NCBI GenBank assembly: GCA_964412235.1
Contig: CAYPNT010000012.1
Coordinates: forward strand, 1-54,100
Direction of reading: 5' to 3'
Length of the DNA: 54,100 nucleotides
From: JAYZQT01 sp964412235
Lineage (GTDB): Bacteria > Pseudomonadota > Alphaproteobacteria > MPNO01 > UBA830
This document shows, one piece after another, positions 35,145 through 43,861 of this stretch (its first letter is position 1; each line of letters begins with the position of its first letter). Below the pieces are notes generated by a model. The model was not told the origin of the DNA. It ran no database searches and saw only the letters and a program-made list of their open reading frames with translations. The position numbers and the translations under genes were made by a program.

Positions 35145-35474
35145 TCATGACAGTTGGCGGGAGACATTTTCTATCCGCTCCACTGCTCCATCAATCACAC
35201 TTACTAGTTTTTCCTCAACACCCTGGACACTTGGTTTGACGTGAGTACTGCTTTTAAGCTCGCCTATGTCCCCGAGTGCCGATTGGAGTTCATCGGCCAG
35301 AACCAATGAGACCATTGCTAACAAGCGTGATTCCCCTACTTGTCCAATAGAGGCCACTAAGCTCTGAACCCTCTCATCTATTTGTAAACCAAGCTGAGAC
35401 AAATGCTCTTCTTTTCCGTCCTCACAAACGACTTGGTAACCGCGATCATTGATTGTGATTTCAACAAGAGCCAA
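35145..35474 (-). CDS. zapA: Cell division protein ZapA
   Basis: A protein of about 109 residues that crosslinks FtsZ filaments. Family features are VEITINDRGYQVVCEDGKEEHL, an INxxxY-type N-terminal strand, then ERVQSLVASIGQVGESRLLAMVSLVLADEL and a C-terminal coiled coil. The frame is open to 35519, but TTG at 35474 has a near-perfect GGAGGG five bases upstream and gives MALVEITIN, the family N terminus. It begins one base after the stop of the DUF4164 gene. Confidence 0.9.
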   Translation of the reverse strand: MALVEITINDRGYQVVCEDGKEEHLSQLGLQIDERVQSLVASIGQVGESRLLAMVSLVLADELQSALGDIGELKSSTHVKPSVQGVEEKLVSVIDGAVERIENVSRQLS

Positions 35475-35475
35475 A

Positions 35476-35700
35476 TCAGCCCTCCAAAATTTCTTTAACA
35501 CGAAGGATGGTATCATCAAGTTTCTTCAAAACCATCCCGTGAGCTGCCTTAAGTTCTTCCATCCGCGATAAAATAAGATCTACTTCTTCGGCCTGGCGAT
35601 GAGTATCACTCTGATTAACGACGCCATTGACGCTAACCACCTGCTCCAATTCAGCAATAGCGCGTTCTAACCGCTCCTCTACTTCAACCAGTTTCGACAC
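35476..35700 (-). CDS. DUF4164-family small coiled-coil protein
   Basis: A 74-residue acidic, wholly helical protein (KLVEVEERLERAIAELEQVV and EEVDLILSRMEELKAAHGMV). It resembles the DUF4164 proteins found just upstream of zapA in alphaproteobacteria. Its stop is one base before the zapA TTG, so the two are coupled. Position suggests a role with ZapA in division, but no function is established. It is divergent from the aldolase gene across 223 bp. Confidence 0.78.
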   Translation of the reverse strand: MSKLVEVEERLERAIAELEQVVSVNGVVNQSDTHRQAEEVDLILSRMEELKAAHGMVLKKLDDTILRVKEILEG

Positions 35701-35923
35701 GAAACCGACTTACCCGCGTTTTTTTGACATTTTTCCAACATACGATGTATGCCAAAGGTGCGTCAACTGCGCCCATGCATCAACCCCTCCACAACATATC
35801 GCCGAACAGAACGAAGAGACAAGAGAACGAAATACCAGTTTTTCCACTCCGGCCAGAATCCCAAGAATTGAATTTCCAGGGTCTATGGAGTATGGAATAT
35901 ATTCGTGACTAGAGGAAAAAATC

Positions 35924-36844
35924 ATGCGAGTGAGCCAAAAAGTTAAAAATATTCTCTCTGGATATGAGAGTGATAATCCCGGTACCAAAGGAAACCTTGC
36001 GCGCATATTAATGCACGGCAAACTAGGGGGAACTGGTAAACTATTGATCCTGCCAGTAGACCAAGGTTTTGAGCATGGGCCAGCCCGCAGTTTTGCATTA
36101 AACCCATCGGGATATGACCCACACTACCATTTCAAGCTCGCGGTTGACGCAGGCTTGTCTGCATACGCAGCACCTCTGGGAATGATTGAGGCGGGTGCTC
36201 ATAGTTTTGCGGGGGCTATTCCAACAATCCTAAAGTGCAACTCCGCAAATTCGTTATCTACAAATAAAGATCAAGCCGTTACAGGGTCAGTTGGGGACGC
36301 TCTTCGCCTTGGTTGTTCCGCAATTGGATTTACGATTTACCCCGGGTCAGAAGATCAATTCGCGCTGATTGAGGAAATTCGAGAGCTTGCTGAAGAGGCA
36401 AAAGCGGTGGGCTTAGCGGTAGTCGTCTGGTCATATCCGCGTGGAGGCATGGTTACCAAGGAAGGAGAAACCGCGATGGATATCTGTGCCTATGCCGCGC
36501 ACATGGCCGCCTTAATCGGTGCTCACATTATAAAGGTAAAACCCCCAACCGATGTCATATTCCTGGACGCCGCAAAGAAAGTATATGACAACCAATCTAT
36601 TGCTATTTCGACCCTAACACAAAGGATAGAGCACGTTGTGCAATCATGCTTTAACGGCAAACGAATTGTAGTATTTTCAGGTGGGGAGGCAAAGGATTTA
36701 GACGGTATTTTTGCTGAGGTAACCGCTATTCGTGACGGTGGCGGAAACGGTTCAATTATCGGACGCAATACCTTTCAACGACCTCGAGAAGAAGCGCTCA
36801 AAATGCTGGATCAAATAACAAGAATTTATCTTAACAAGGCCTAG
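35924..36844 (+). CDS. Class I fructose-bisphosphate aldolase (DhnA/FbaB type)
   Basis: A 306-residue TIM-barrel aldolase of the archaeal/DhnA class, which uses a Schiff-base lysine rather than zinc. Signatures are LLILPVDQGFEHGPARSFAL near the N terminus, GCSAIGFTIYPGS, VVVWSYPRG, and the catalytic-lysine strand GAHIIKVKPPTD, then VFSGGEAKDLDG and GGNGSIIGRNTFQRP. It splits fructose-1,6-bisphosphate in the cytoplasm. GAGGA before the ATG supports the start. In many alphaproteobacteria this gene is followed by thiE, as here. Confidence 0.93.
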   Translation: MRVSQKVKNILSGYESDNPGTKGNLARILMHGKLGGTGKLLILPVDQGFEHGPARSFALNPSGYDPHYHFKLAVDAGLSAYAAPLGMIEAGAHSFAGAIPTILKCNSANSLSTNKDQAVTGSVGDALRLGCSAIGFTIYPGSEDQFALIEEIRELAEEAKAVGLAVVVWSYPRGGMVTKEGETAMDICAYAAHMAALIGAHIIKVKPPTDVIFLDAAKKVYDNQSIAISTLTQRIEHVVQSCFNGKRIVVFSGGEAKDLDGIFAEVTAIRDGGGNGSIIGRNTFQRPREEALKMLDQITRIYLNKA

Positions 36845-36905
36845 TACACGAGTAAGACAGATTCGCGCACAATCTTGCCAGCTTTATTTAATTACACCCC
36901 AAAAA

Positions 36906-37508
36906 ATGGGGGACGGGGGACCTTCTAGTTTTGCAGAGCCATTTAAGGCGGCGTTGGGCGCGGGAGAAATAGCATGTGTGCAACTCCGCCTAAAGGAATC
37001 CCCCGATGATACCATCCGGGAGGCATGTGACACGCTTTTACCCATCGCGCGAGACTACGGGGTAACCTTTATTCTGAATGATCGTGCTGATCTCGCGGTT
37101 GAACTTGGTTGTGACGGTGTGCATATAGGGCAAGAAGACACCCCCTATGAGGAAGCACGTGCGGCAGTTGGCATTAATTCAATCATTGGTGTGACCTGCA
37201 AGTCATCGCGTGACCTCGCTTTTGCGGCTGGCGACGCGGGTGCCGATTATGTGGCCTTTGGCGCATTCTTTAATTCTTTCACTAAGTCTGGAACCACCCC
37301 AGCCGATATAAGTCTCCTGAGTTGGTGGCAAGAAATGATGACAGTACCCTGTGTTGCTATCGGCGGTATTACAGTTCAAAATTGTAGAACTGTTATTGAA
37401 GCTGGTGCAGATTTTATAGCTGTGTCAGGCGGCGTGTGGGAACATCCAATGGGACCCGAAGCCGCTGTAAGGGAATTCAATCAAATATGCTGTACGAAGG
37501 ATCTATAA
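36906..37508 (+). CDS. thiE: Thiamine-phosphate synthase (start unresolved)
   Basis: A TIM-barrel enzyme joining HMP-diphosphate and thiazole phosphate. Motifs are CVQLRLKESPDD, FILNDRADLAVELGCDGVHI, GQED, GVTCKSSRDL, YVAFGAFFNSFTKSGTTPA and VAIGGI. The first ATG is 36906, giving 200 residues. The conserved first strand of the barrel, LYLITP, is encoded upstream in the same frame (36882-36899), and no ATG, GTG or TTG lies in that open stretch back to a TAA at 36816. Only ATT or ATC could start it. Either a rare start codon is used or the start was lost by mutation or error. Confidence 0.88.
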   Translation: MGDGGPSSFAEPFKAALGAGEIACVQLRLKESPDDTIREACDTLLPIARDYGVTFILNDRADLAVELGCDGVHIGQEDTPYEEARAAVGINSIIGVTCKSSRDLAFAAGDAGADYVAFGAFFNSFTKSGTTPADISLLSWWQEMMTVPCVAIGGITVQNCRTVIEAGADFIAVSGGVWEHPMGPEAAVREFNQICCTKDL

Positions 37509-37585
37509 AAAAGTGATGCAATTAAAACATTAACGCCGCTTGGGCACTAAGTTAGAACTGGATAATATTACTATGGGAGTGCTAG

Positions 37586-38086
37586 ATGCCCTTCAACGCT
37601 GCGAAAGCAATACCGGCTCTTAACACTCGGTTTATCTCACACGGCACACTAGGCTGCCACAATCTTAAAAAAACTCGTCAATTTTATGAAGAATTTTTGG
37701 GATTAGAGACAACCCAAACAAGCCCAATCTCGCTGATGATTAGACTTGGGGGTAATCACGTCTATGCTGTCGTCCAGGTAAAGAACAAGACTGAAATGCC
37801 ACGGCATTAACACAACGGCCTTGATGTAGAAACTACCGAAGACGTGGACAGAGCCTTCAAGAAGGTGCGAACAGAAGCCGAAAAATGGGGTCTTTATAAA
37901 ACCACTCGACCCATCGAACAGCATGGTACATATAGTTTTATGTTCTGGGACATGGACGGAAATTGCTGGGAAATCCTCTCAAATCCACCGGGTGGTTATA
38001 CTTGGATTTTTGAACAAGGTGACCTTGAAGGACGAGGCCATTTTGAAAGGGGTTTTTATAAAAAGCGACCGGATCAAGCTAGGTAA
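37586..38086 (+). pseudogene. VOC-family (glyoxalase-like) protein interrupted by an in-frame TAA
   Basis: Two halves of one vicinal-oxygen-chelate protein lie in the same frame, split by TAA at 37808-37810 (codon 75 of about 166). The first half has FISHGTLGCHNLKKTRQFYE and the second HNGLDVETTEDVDRAFKKV, EQHGTYSFMFWDMDGNCWE and ILSNPPGGY. There is no other lesion, and the start keeps a good GGGAG ribosome site. The nonsense codon replaces the residue between MPRH and HNGLD. A recent mutation, an assembly error or readthrough are all possible. The family includes dioxygenases and lyases; the substrate is unknown. Confidence 0.85.
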
Positions 38087-38144
38087 TTAACTGAAAGAAA
38101 AACATTTCGACCAAAATTGTTATAACACGGAAAAAGGAAGGCGA

Positions 38145-39152
38145 ATGGAGTTTGGGGTCTTTGATCACGTGGATGCAAACGGCCTTCCACTGCACGAATA
38201 TTATGATTCTCGAATAGAGTTTGTACAACTGTTAGATGAACTTGGTTTTCGCAGTTACCACGTAGCAGAACATCATTCGACACCGTTAGGCATGGCACCA
38301 TCCCCAACGGTTTACTTATCAGCGATTGCGCGAAGCACAAACAAACTGCGTTTCGGACCACTAGTGTTTGCACTCCCACTCTATCACCCGCTGCGGCTCA
38401 TACAGGAAATCTGTATGGTCGACCAAATTAGTAAAGGTCGATTAGAAATCGGCTTCGGTCGCGGCGCTTCTCCCATAGAAGCTGCATATTTTGGAAATAA
38501 CCACGTAGAGGCCGAAGAGACATACAGAAACAATCTAGAGCGTATACTGAAAGCGCTTTCGGATGGAAAATTGGACGGGCAAGGCACATTTAACAATGCC
38601 AACAACGTACCACTGCAATTGGAACCTTTTCAGAAACCGCATCCGCCATTGTGGTACGGTGTTCATTCTGTGGAAAGCGCAGAACGCGCTGCAGCAATGG
38701 GAAGCAATATTGTAAGCTTGGATACCGCCGAAGAAACAAGCGATTTTGCTCTTTCTTATAGGACGAAATGGGAACAAATACATGGCTCATTGAATCATTT
38801 GCCACTCATCGGCCTTGGTATATTTATTTATGTCGACGAGGAAGAAGCAAGAGCGCTTGAGATCGCACGCCGCGCTTACGCAGTCTGGCACGACAATTTC
38901 AATTGGCTATTTCGCCGTCACGAAATCGCTATACCAAAACACCAAAGACCATCTACCTTCGATGGCATGGCCGCCCAAGGCCGGGCGATTGCCAGCACCC
39001 CTGAGAAAGTGTCGAACTTTCTTTGTGAACGTATGGGGGTTGCCACCGCAACATATCTTGTAGGCCAGTTCGCATTTGGGGATTTGAAACCAGACGAAAT
39101 AAGTAGATCAGTCCAATTATTCGGCAACGGAGTAATGTCCAAACTAGGCTAA
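38145..39152 (+). CDS. LLM-class flavin-dependent oxidoreductase
   Basis: A 335-residue luciferase-like TIM-barrel monooxygenase using reduced FMN or F420-like flavin. Signatures are MEFGVFDHVDANGLPLHEYY, YHVAEHHSTPLGMAPSP, LRFGPLVFALPLYHPLRLIQ, ISKGRLEIGFGRGASPIEA and the WYGVHSVESAERAAAMG segment. The substrate cannot be read from sequence. It follows the broken VOC gene by 58 bases on the same strand, and both look like small accessory catabolic genes between thiE and epmA. It ends three bases before the epmA stop (convergent). Confidence 0.9.
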   Translation: MEFGVFDHVDANGLPLHEYYDSRIEFVQLLDELGFRSYHVAEHHSTPLGMAPSPTVYLSAIARSTNKLRFGPLVFALPLYHPLRLIQEICMVDQISKGRLEIGFGRGASPIEAAYFGNNHVEAEETYRNNLERILKALSDGKLDGQGTFNNANNVPLQLEPFQKPHPPLWYGVHSVESAERAAAMGSNIVSLDTAEETSDFALSYRTKWEQIHGSLNHLPLIGLGIFIYVDEEEARALEIARRAYAVWHDNFNWLFRRHEIAIPKHQRPSTFDGMAAQGRAIASTPEKVSNFLCERMGVATATYLVGQFAFGDLKPDEISRSVQLFGNGVMSKLG

Positions 39153-39155
39153 TGA

Positions 39156-40220
39156 TCAATTTGTTACCACGGGCGCCCACAAAACCTCTTCAATCCGTTG
39201 CGCGCCCGTCGCCAACATAACTAGCCGGTCAAAACCCAATGCAATACCCGAACATTCAGGAATACCCGCTTCTAACGCAGCAATAAAAGATTCGTCTACT
39301 GGATAGGGTTGCCGCCCCTGCGCCCCTCGCTGCGCGGCCATTATTTCAAAGCGGCGTCGCTGTTCGTCCGCATGTGTCAATTCACCATAACCGTTCGCCA
39401 CCTCAACCCCACAAATAAAAATTTCAAATCTTTCTCCTATTCGCGGGTCGTCTTTGGAAATACGTGAAAGCGCCGCAAGGGATGCTGGGTAAGAATGTAA
39501 CACTGTCGGCACCTCAAATCCGAGTTTTGGTTCAACGTATTCAAGAAAAATTCGGAAAAAAAGGTCTTCCCAACTATCGCTGTCGACTATCCTAATACCT
39601 ATAGACTCTGCAGCAATGCGTAACAGTTCAGTGCTAGGCTCCCAAGGTTCCGGAGTAGTCGCTAATAAATCAATACCTGTCGCCCTCATGAATGCCTCCT
39701 GTACTGAAATAAATTCCCAAGGGGCGTCTAGGACGCAAATATGTGCGGCGTGAGAAGCGTGAGAACCACAAATGACACGGATTAGATCAATAGCTTCATT
39801 AGCGAGTTCTTGCCAATTCATTCCGACCGAGTACCACTCTAGTAACGTGAACTCTGGGTGGTGCCTTCTTGACCAGTCCCCATCCCTAAAAACATGGGAC
39901 ACTTGGAAGATCTTCCGCATGCCCGCTGCGAGCAGCTTTTTCATCGTAAATTCCGGGGACATATGCAAATAAAGCGTTTGTCGAGCACCATCTATTTCGC
40001 CAATAGTTGTTTGTAGGGCGAGTAAGTTGGGCTCTAATCCCGGGCACAACTGAAGTGTTGGTGTTTCAACCTCAACGTACCCATTACTGTCGAAAAAATT
40101 ACGCAGACGCTTCAGTGATTGGGCACGATATACTAGGTAGTCGGCGCGAGCCTCAAAACGATGGGGCCTCCACCAAGCTTCCGAAAATGATTCTTCCTGT
40201 GGGGTTTTGTTCCGCGTCAT
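39156..40220 (-). CDS. epmA: EF-P beta-lysylation ligase EpmA (PoxA/GenX)
   Basis: A class II lysyl-tRNA-synthetase-like protein of about 354 residues without an anticodon domain. It activates (R)-beta-lysine and attaches it to EF-P. Motif 2 is visible as KIFQVSHVFRDGDWSRRHHPEF with TLLEWY, and motif 3 as CSGIALGFDRLVMLATG; FEIFICGVEVANGYGEL is also typical. The start is either ATG 40220 or ATG 40241. Each shares a CATG with a possible epmB start on the other strand. It forms a module with epmB and efp. Confidence 0.94.
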   Translation of the reverse strand: MTRNKTPQEESFSEAWWRPHRFEARADYLVYRAQSLKRLRNFFDSNGYVEVETPTLQLCPGLEPNLLALQTTIGEIDGARQTLYLHMSPEFTMKKLLAAGMRKIFQVSHVFRDGDWSRRHHPEFTLLEWYSVGMNWQELANEAIDLIRVICGSHASHAAHICVLDAPWEFISVQEAFMRATGIDLLATTPEPWEPSTELLRIAAESIGIRIVDSDSWEDLFFRIFLEYVEPKLGFEVPTVLHSYPASLAALSRISKDDPRIGERFEIFICGVEVANGYGELTHADEQRRRFEIMAAQRGAQGRQPYPVDESFIAALEAGIPECSGIALGFDRLVMLATGAQRIEEVLWAPVVTN

Positions 40221-41307
40221 GTTAATGATAATGCCGGACATGGTTCAAAACGTCACCCATAGTTCTACAAGAGCTCAAACACTCCGCACGGGGCAGCAAC
40301 TGGCAACTGCTCATCTAATCGCAGAACACGAAATTGATACGATAGATCAGATCCGCGCGAAGTACACCGTCGCAATCCCGGAAAGCATTGTCTCACTAAT
40401 CGACCAGAATAACCCGAATGACCCTATTGCACGGCAGTTTGTCCCGCACCCTGCAGAGCTGACAACCACCGATGGTGAGTTTCAAGACCCTATAGGTGAC
40501 ACCACTCACTCGCCGACACCTGGCCTTGTGCACCGCTACCCCGATAGAGTTCTTCTGATACCAACACTTTCTTGCCCAGTCTATTGTAGGTACTGTTTTC
40601 GGCGAGATCGGGTTGGTAGATCAGAGGGCGCTCCAAATCGAAACGATATTGATGCCGCGATCCGGTATATTGAAGCGACAACTGTCATCCGTGAAGTAAT
40701 CTTAACAGGCGGAGATCCGCTTTCGTTGTCCGATAAACGACTGGGCGAAATACTGACACAAATTACTAGTATACGGCATATACAAAACGTCCGCATTCAC
40801 ACGCGTTTCCCAATAGTGGTTCCCAAAAGAGTCACCGATAACCTAATCAACGTTTTGCAATCCAAGTTGCCAATTTGGTTAGTTCTTCACACAAACCACG
40901 CCAAAGAACTAACTTCGGATGTGGGCGCGGCATGCGCAAAGTTAACCCGAGGAGGTGTCCCGCTTCTCTCTCAGAGTGTACTCCTCAAAGGTGTAAATGA
41001 TGACGTAGAAGTGCTGGCTGAGCTTATGCGCAGACTGGTGAGGTTAAAAATCAAACCTTATTATCTTCACCACCCTGATCGCGCTCAGGGGACGGCTCAA
41101 TTTCGCATTAGCGTGGAAACCGGTAAAAAACTTATGAAAGCTCTACGCGGTCATATATCGGGCCTCTGTCAACCACACTATGTTGTGGATATCCCCGGTG
41201 GCCACGGAAAGGTTTTAGTTGATAGCGCTTTTCGGAGTGCCGATGGAAGCAACTGGGTGTTGGAAAATTTTGAAGGCAACTTGCATAAATACAGCGACAA
41301 GTTATAG
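40219..41307 (+). CDS. epmB: EF-P beta-lysylation protein EpmB (lysine 2,3-aminomutase family)
   Basis: A radical-SAM, PLP-dependent enzyme of about 362 residues that converts L-lysine to (R)-beta-lysine for EpmA. The iron-sulfur motif C-x3-C-x2-C is in SCPVYCRYCFRRDRVG. REVILTGGDPLSLSD and VRIHTRFPIVVPKRVT follow, then the PLP and substrate region KPYYLHHPDRAQGTAQF and YVVDIPGGHGKV. Several ATG codons occur at the front (40219, 40225, 40231, 40240), so the start is ambiguous. It is divergent from epmA with overlapping starts and precedes efp by 89 bases. Confidence 0.93.
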   Translation: MLMIMPDMVQNVTHSSTRAQTLRTGQQLATAHLIAEHEIDTIDQIRAKYTVAIPESIVSLIDQNNPNDPIARQFVPHPAELTTTDGEFQDPIGDTTHSPTPGLVHRYPDRVLLIPTLSCPVYCRYCFRRDRVGRSEGAPNRNDIDAAIRYIEATTVIREVILTGGDPLSLSDKRLGEILTQITSIRHIQNVRIHTRFPIVVPKRVTDNLINVLQSKLPIWLVLHTNHAKELTSDVGAACAKLTRGGVPLLSQSVLLKGVNDDVEVLAELMRRLVRLKIKPYYLHHPDRAQGTAQFRISVETGKKLMKALRGHISGLCQPHYVVDIPGGHGKVLVDSAFRSADGSNWVLENFEGNLHKYSDKL

Positions 41308-41324
41308 GGTGAACATTAGACCAA

Positions 41325-41353
41325 TTGCCTATCAACGGGCGAACTGATAACTT
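41325..41353 (+). promoter_or_regulatory. Possible promoter for efp
   Basis: TTGCCT (41325-41330) and TAACTT (41348-41353) are 17 bases apart in the epmB-efp gap. Elements are weak, and efp may instead be read through from epmB. Confidence 0.28.
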
Positions 41354-41396
41354 CCCGCGCCCCTAATTATATCAATTCACATAGTGGAAATTTAGG

Positions 41397-41963
41397 ATGA
41401 AAATCCAAGCAAACGCCGTTCGACCTGGCAACGTTATAGAACATGACAAAAAGCAGTGGAGCATACTTAAAACAGAAATGCTCCTGCCGGGCAAAGGCAA
41501 TGCATTTATTCAAGTGGAGATGCGCGATATCAAATCGGGAAACAAGACCAATGAAAGGTTTCGCACCTCAGAAACAATTGAAAAACTTATGGTTGAAGAA
41601 AAGAATGCTACCTTTCTTTATACCGACGATCAGCTGTTTACATTTATGGACAGCGAAAGTTTCGAGCAATTTACTCTGTCTCTTGAGACGCTGGGGGAGC
41701 CCACGAAATTTCTACAAGATGGTATGTCTGTAACAGCAGAAGTAATCGACGGTACCATTACAGGAGTTAACCTACCCCAACATGTCACAATGACGGTCAC
41801 GCAAGCAGACCCAGTGGTGAAGGGTCAAACCGCATCTTCGTCATATAAACCAGCTATAATCGAAAATGGGGTGCGGGTGATGGTGCCTCCTCATATCGAG
41901 GCAGATACCCGCATAGTTGTAAATACAGAAGACGGGTCCTACGTAGAACGCGCCAAGGACTGA
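41397..41963 (+). CDS. efp: Translation elongation factor P
   Basis: A 188-residue, tRNA-shaped protein that rescues ribosomes stalled at polyproline. It has a KOW-like N-terminal domain and two OB folds. The modifiable lysine is K33 in the loop LLPGKGNAFIQV, equal to E. coli K34, and the neighbouring epmA and epmB genes predict beta-lysylation there. The C terminus has VRVMVPPHIEADTRIVVNT and EDGSYVERAKD. Length is exact for the family. suhB follows, a common alphaproteobacterial order. Confidence 0.97.
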   Translation: MKIQANAVRPGNVIEHDKKQWSILKTEMLLPGKGNAFIQVEMRDIKSGNKTNERFRTSETIEKLMVEEKNATFLYTDDQLFTFMDSESFEQFTLSLETLGEPTKFLQDGMSVTAEVIDGTITGVNLPQHVTMTVTQADPVVKGQTASSSYKPAIIENGVRVMVPPHIEADTRIVVNTEDGSYVERAKD

Positions 41964-42012
41964 CCCCTATTCGGCGTGGTTCGTTTTATGGTGCAAGAAA
42001 GGCCTAATAAAT

Positions 42013-42834
42013 ATGTCGCTAACAACCCCGCTGATAAATGTCATGGAAGCCGCTGCCCGCAAAGCTGCTCGTCGATTAGTGCGGGATTTTGGAGAAGTCG
42101 AACACCTCCAAGTATCCCAGAAGGGCCCAGGGAATTTCGTGACAGAGGCCGATTTGCGAACCCAAGAGATACTATACAAAGAACTAGTCAAAGCGCGTCC
42201 TGGGTTTGGGTTTTTAACGGAAGAGAATGGAGTAAAGAATGTTGAGGGTAAGAACGAGCGTTGGATAATTGACCCCATTGACGGTACCACCAATTTTCTT
42301 CATGGGATTCCACATTTTGCTATTTCTATCGCCGCGGAACGCGAAGGGCAGTTAATTGCCGGTGTTATCTACGAACCCGTTCGTGATGAACTATTTTGGG
42401 CAGAAAAAAACGTCGGTGCATTTCTAAATCGCCGTCGCATTCGGGTTTCAGGACGCCGGATATTGAGCGAGGCTTTAATTGCGACGGGGATTCCTTTTAG
42501 TAACAGGTCAGGCCAAAAAAGCTTTATACCGATGCTGTAAACAGTGATATCTAAAACCTCCGGAGTTAGAAGACTTGGTTCAGCCGCGTTAGATCTAGCC
42601 TACGTAGCTGCCGGTCGCTATGAAGGATATTGGGAAATAGGTCTTTCTCCCTGGGATGTGGCAGCTGGTATTATTATAATCCGTGAGGCCGGTGGAATGG
42701 TCAGCGAGGTGAATGGTCAAGCCAACATGCTTTATGGGAATTCAATTCTCGCCACCAACCAGCAACTGTATAACCCTATTCAAAGATTACTTATGCATGC
42801 ACTGGAAGAAGAAAATTTGAGCGTTGAAGATTAA
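42013..42834 (+). pseudogene. suhB: Inositol monophosphatase family gene (suhB) interrupted by an in-frame TAA
   Basis: Encodes a 273-codon SuhB-type phosphatase with TAA at codon 176 (42538-42540). The first half has the metal site WIIDPIDGTTNFLHGIPHF, and the second has GVRRLGSAALDLAYVAAGRY and SPWDVAAG, where the last catalytic aspartate lies. Both halves are in one frame, align without gaps to the family and show no other damage. The truncated product would lack the second metal ligand. A GTG four bases after the stop could restart translation. In E. coli SuhB also acts with RNA polymerase in rRNA synthesis. Mutation, assembly error or readthrough cannot be told apart here. Confidence 0.88.
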
Positions 42835-42959
42835 ACTCTTCTAATCGGCTCCTTAACACCTCGGATCCAAATTAATGCGGTTGTAGGCGCAATCCAGCTA
42901 AGTTATGTTGCCGCACTGCGTCGAATATTGGGTTATGTTGAATGGGTCGGGTTTGGGAT

Positions 42960-43808
42960 ATGATTTCCAAAATATCAGTGTATATAGCTGGCACGGCAAC
43001 GTCAGCTACAATGGTAGCCGGTGTCATCGCGATAGTAGTATCAGTCGTCGCGCCGGTGACGACGGATGCACAGACCGTAATAATTGGAAATTATAAAGGA
43101 CCTTCAGTCATTGTAGACCATAGCGTCCTGGAAAATAATAGAAACACCAGTGATTTAAACCAGCGACTAAAACTAACGATCAACTCTTCTGGAACACCCT
43201 CCGACCATCAGGTCAGATTGCAAGAGAAAACAATACGCTTAAAAGGACAACGCTGGGATAAAACGAACTCCCTCAATACTGAAATGCGAGAGCTATCACC
43301 ACAGGTGAAACAGGCTCTAAAAGCGGTGAGCCCACTAAACAATATTCCCTTACGTTCCGGGTTTAAGAGTACGGCTTCCAGGCAAATGATTAAGCCAAGA
43401 AGTGATCTACAAACGAGAGTACAAAAAACCGACATAGTTTCAAATAATCTGGATCGACCAAACACCCCAATTAAAGCCGCAAACACTTACCTGTCTCCAC
43501 GACAACGGTTTCACATAGGATTTGGGGCAGGCAGCGCAATACTGGGGGGGAAAGAAGGTGCCGCCTTAGATGTTATTGCTGCTTCTTTAAAGCAGAGAAA
43601 TTCATTACGTGTACAGTTACTGGCTTATGCGGATGGCGCCACGGGAACGCTGAGTCAAACGCGCCGACTGTCTCTTTCCCGTGCCCTTGCCGTAAGATCG
43701 CACCTTATGAATAAGGGCATCCAGAGCACTCGAATAGACGTTCGGGCTCTTGGAAAAAAATATAAGGATGGGACCCCAGACCGAGTAGACGTGATAGTTA
43801 CAAGATGA
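42960..43808 (+). CDS. Exported protein with OmpA-like C-terminal domain
   Basis: A protein of about 282 residues. The N terminus looks like a signal peptide (MISKISVYIAGTATSATMVA, with cleavage near TDAQ-TVI). The ATG at 42960 is preferred over 42942 because of that signal. A polar, low-complexity middle follows (about 40-180). The C-terminal 100 residues resemble an OmpA/MotB peptidoglycan-binding domain: RFHIGFGAGSAILGGKEGAA, LRVQLLAYADGATGTLSQTR, RRLSLSRALAVRSHLMNKGI and RIDVRALG. It lies directly before a MotA/MotB-like pair on the same strand and may work with it. Function is unknown. Confidence 0.75.
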   Translation: MISKISVYIAGTATSATMVAGVIAIVVSVVAPVTTDAQTVIIGNYKGPSVIVDHSVLENNRNTSDLNQRLKLTINSSGTPSDHQVRLQEKTIRLKGQRWDKTNSLNTEMRELSPQVKQALKAVSPLNNIPLRSGFKSTASRQMIKPRSDLQTRVQKTDIVSNNLDRPNTPIKAANTYLSPRQRFHIGFGAGSAILGGKEGAALDVIAASLKQRNSLRVQLLAYADGATGTLSQTRRLSLSRALAVRSHLMNKGIQSTRIDVRALGKKYKDGTPDRVDVIVTR

Positions 43809-43861
43809 TTAAGGGTTTAAAAATAAAGCCATACCAACTCGGTGGGCGGAGCTAGGTAGGC

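Noticed and set aside
37586..42834. Stop-codon reassignment of TAA
   Set aside because: Many intact genes here (scoB, uvrB, folB, rpmE) end correctly at TAA, so TAA is a normal stop.
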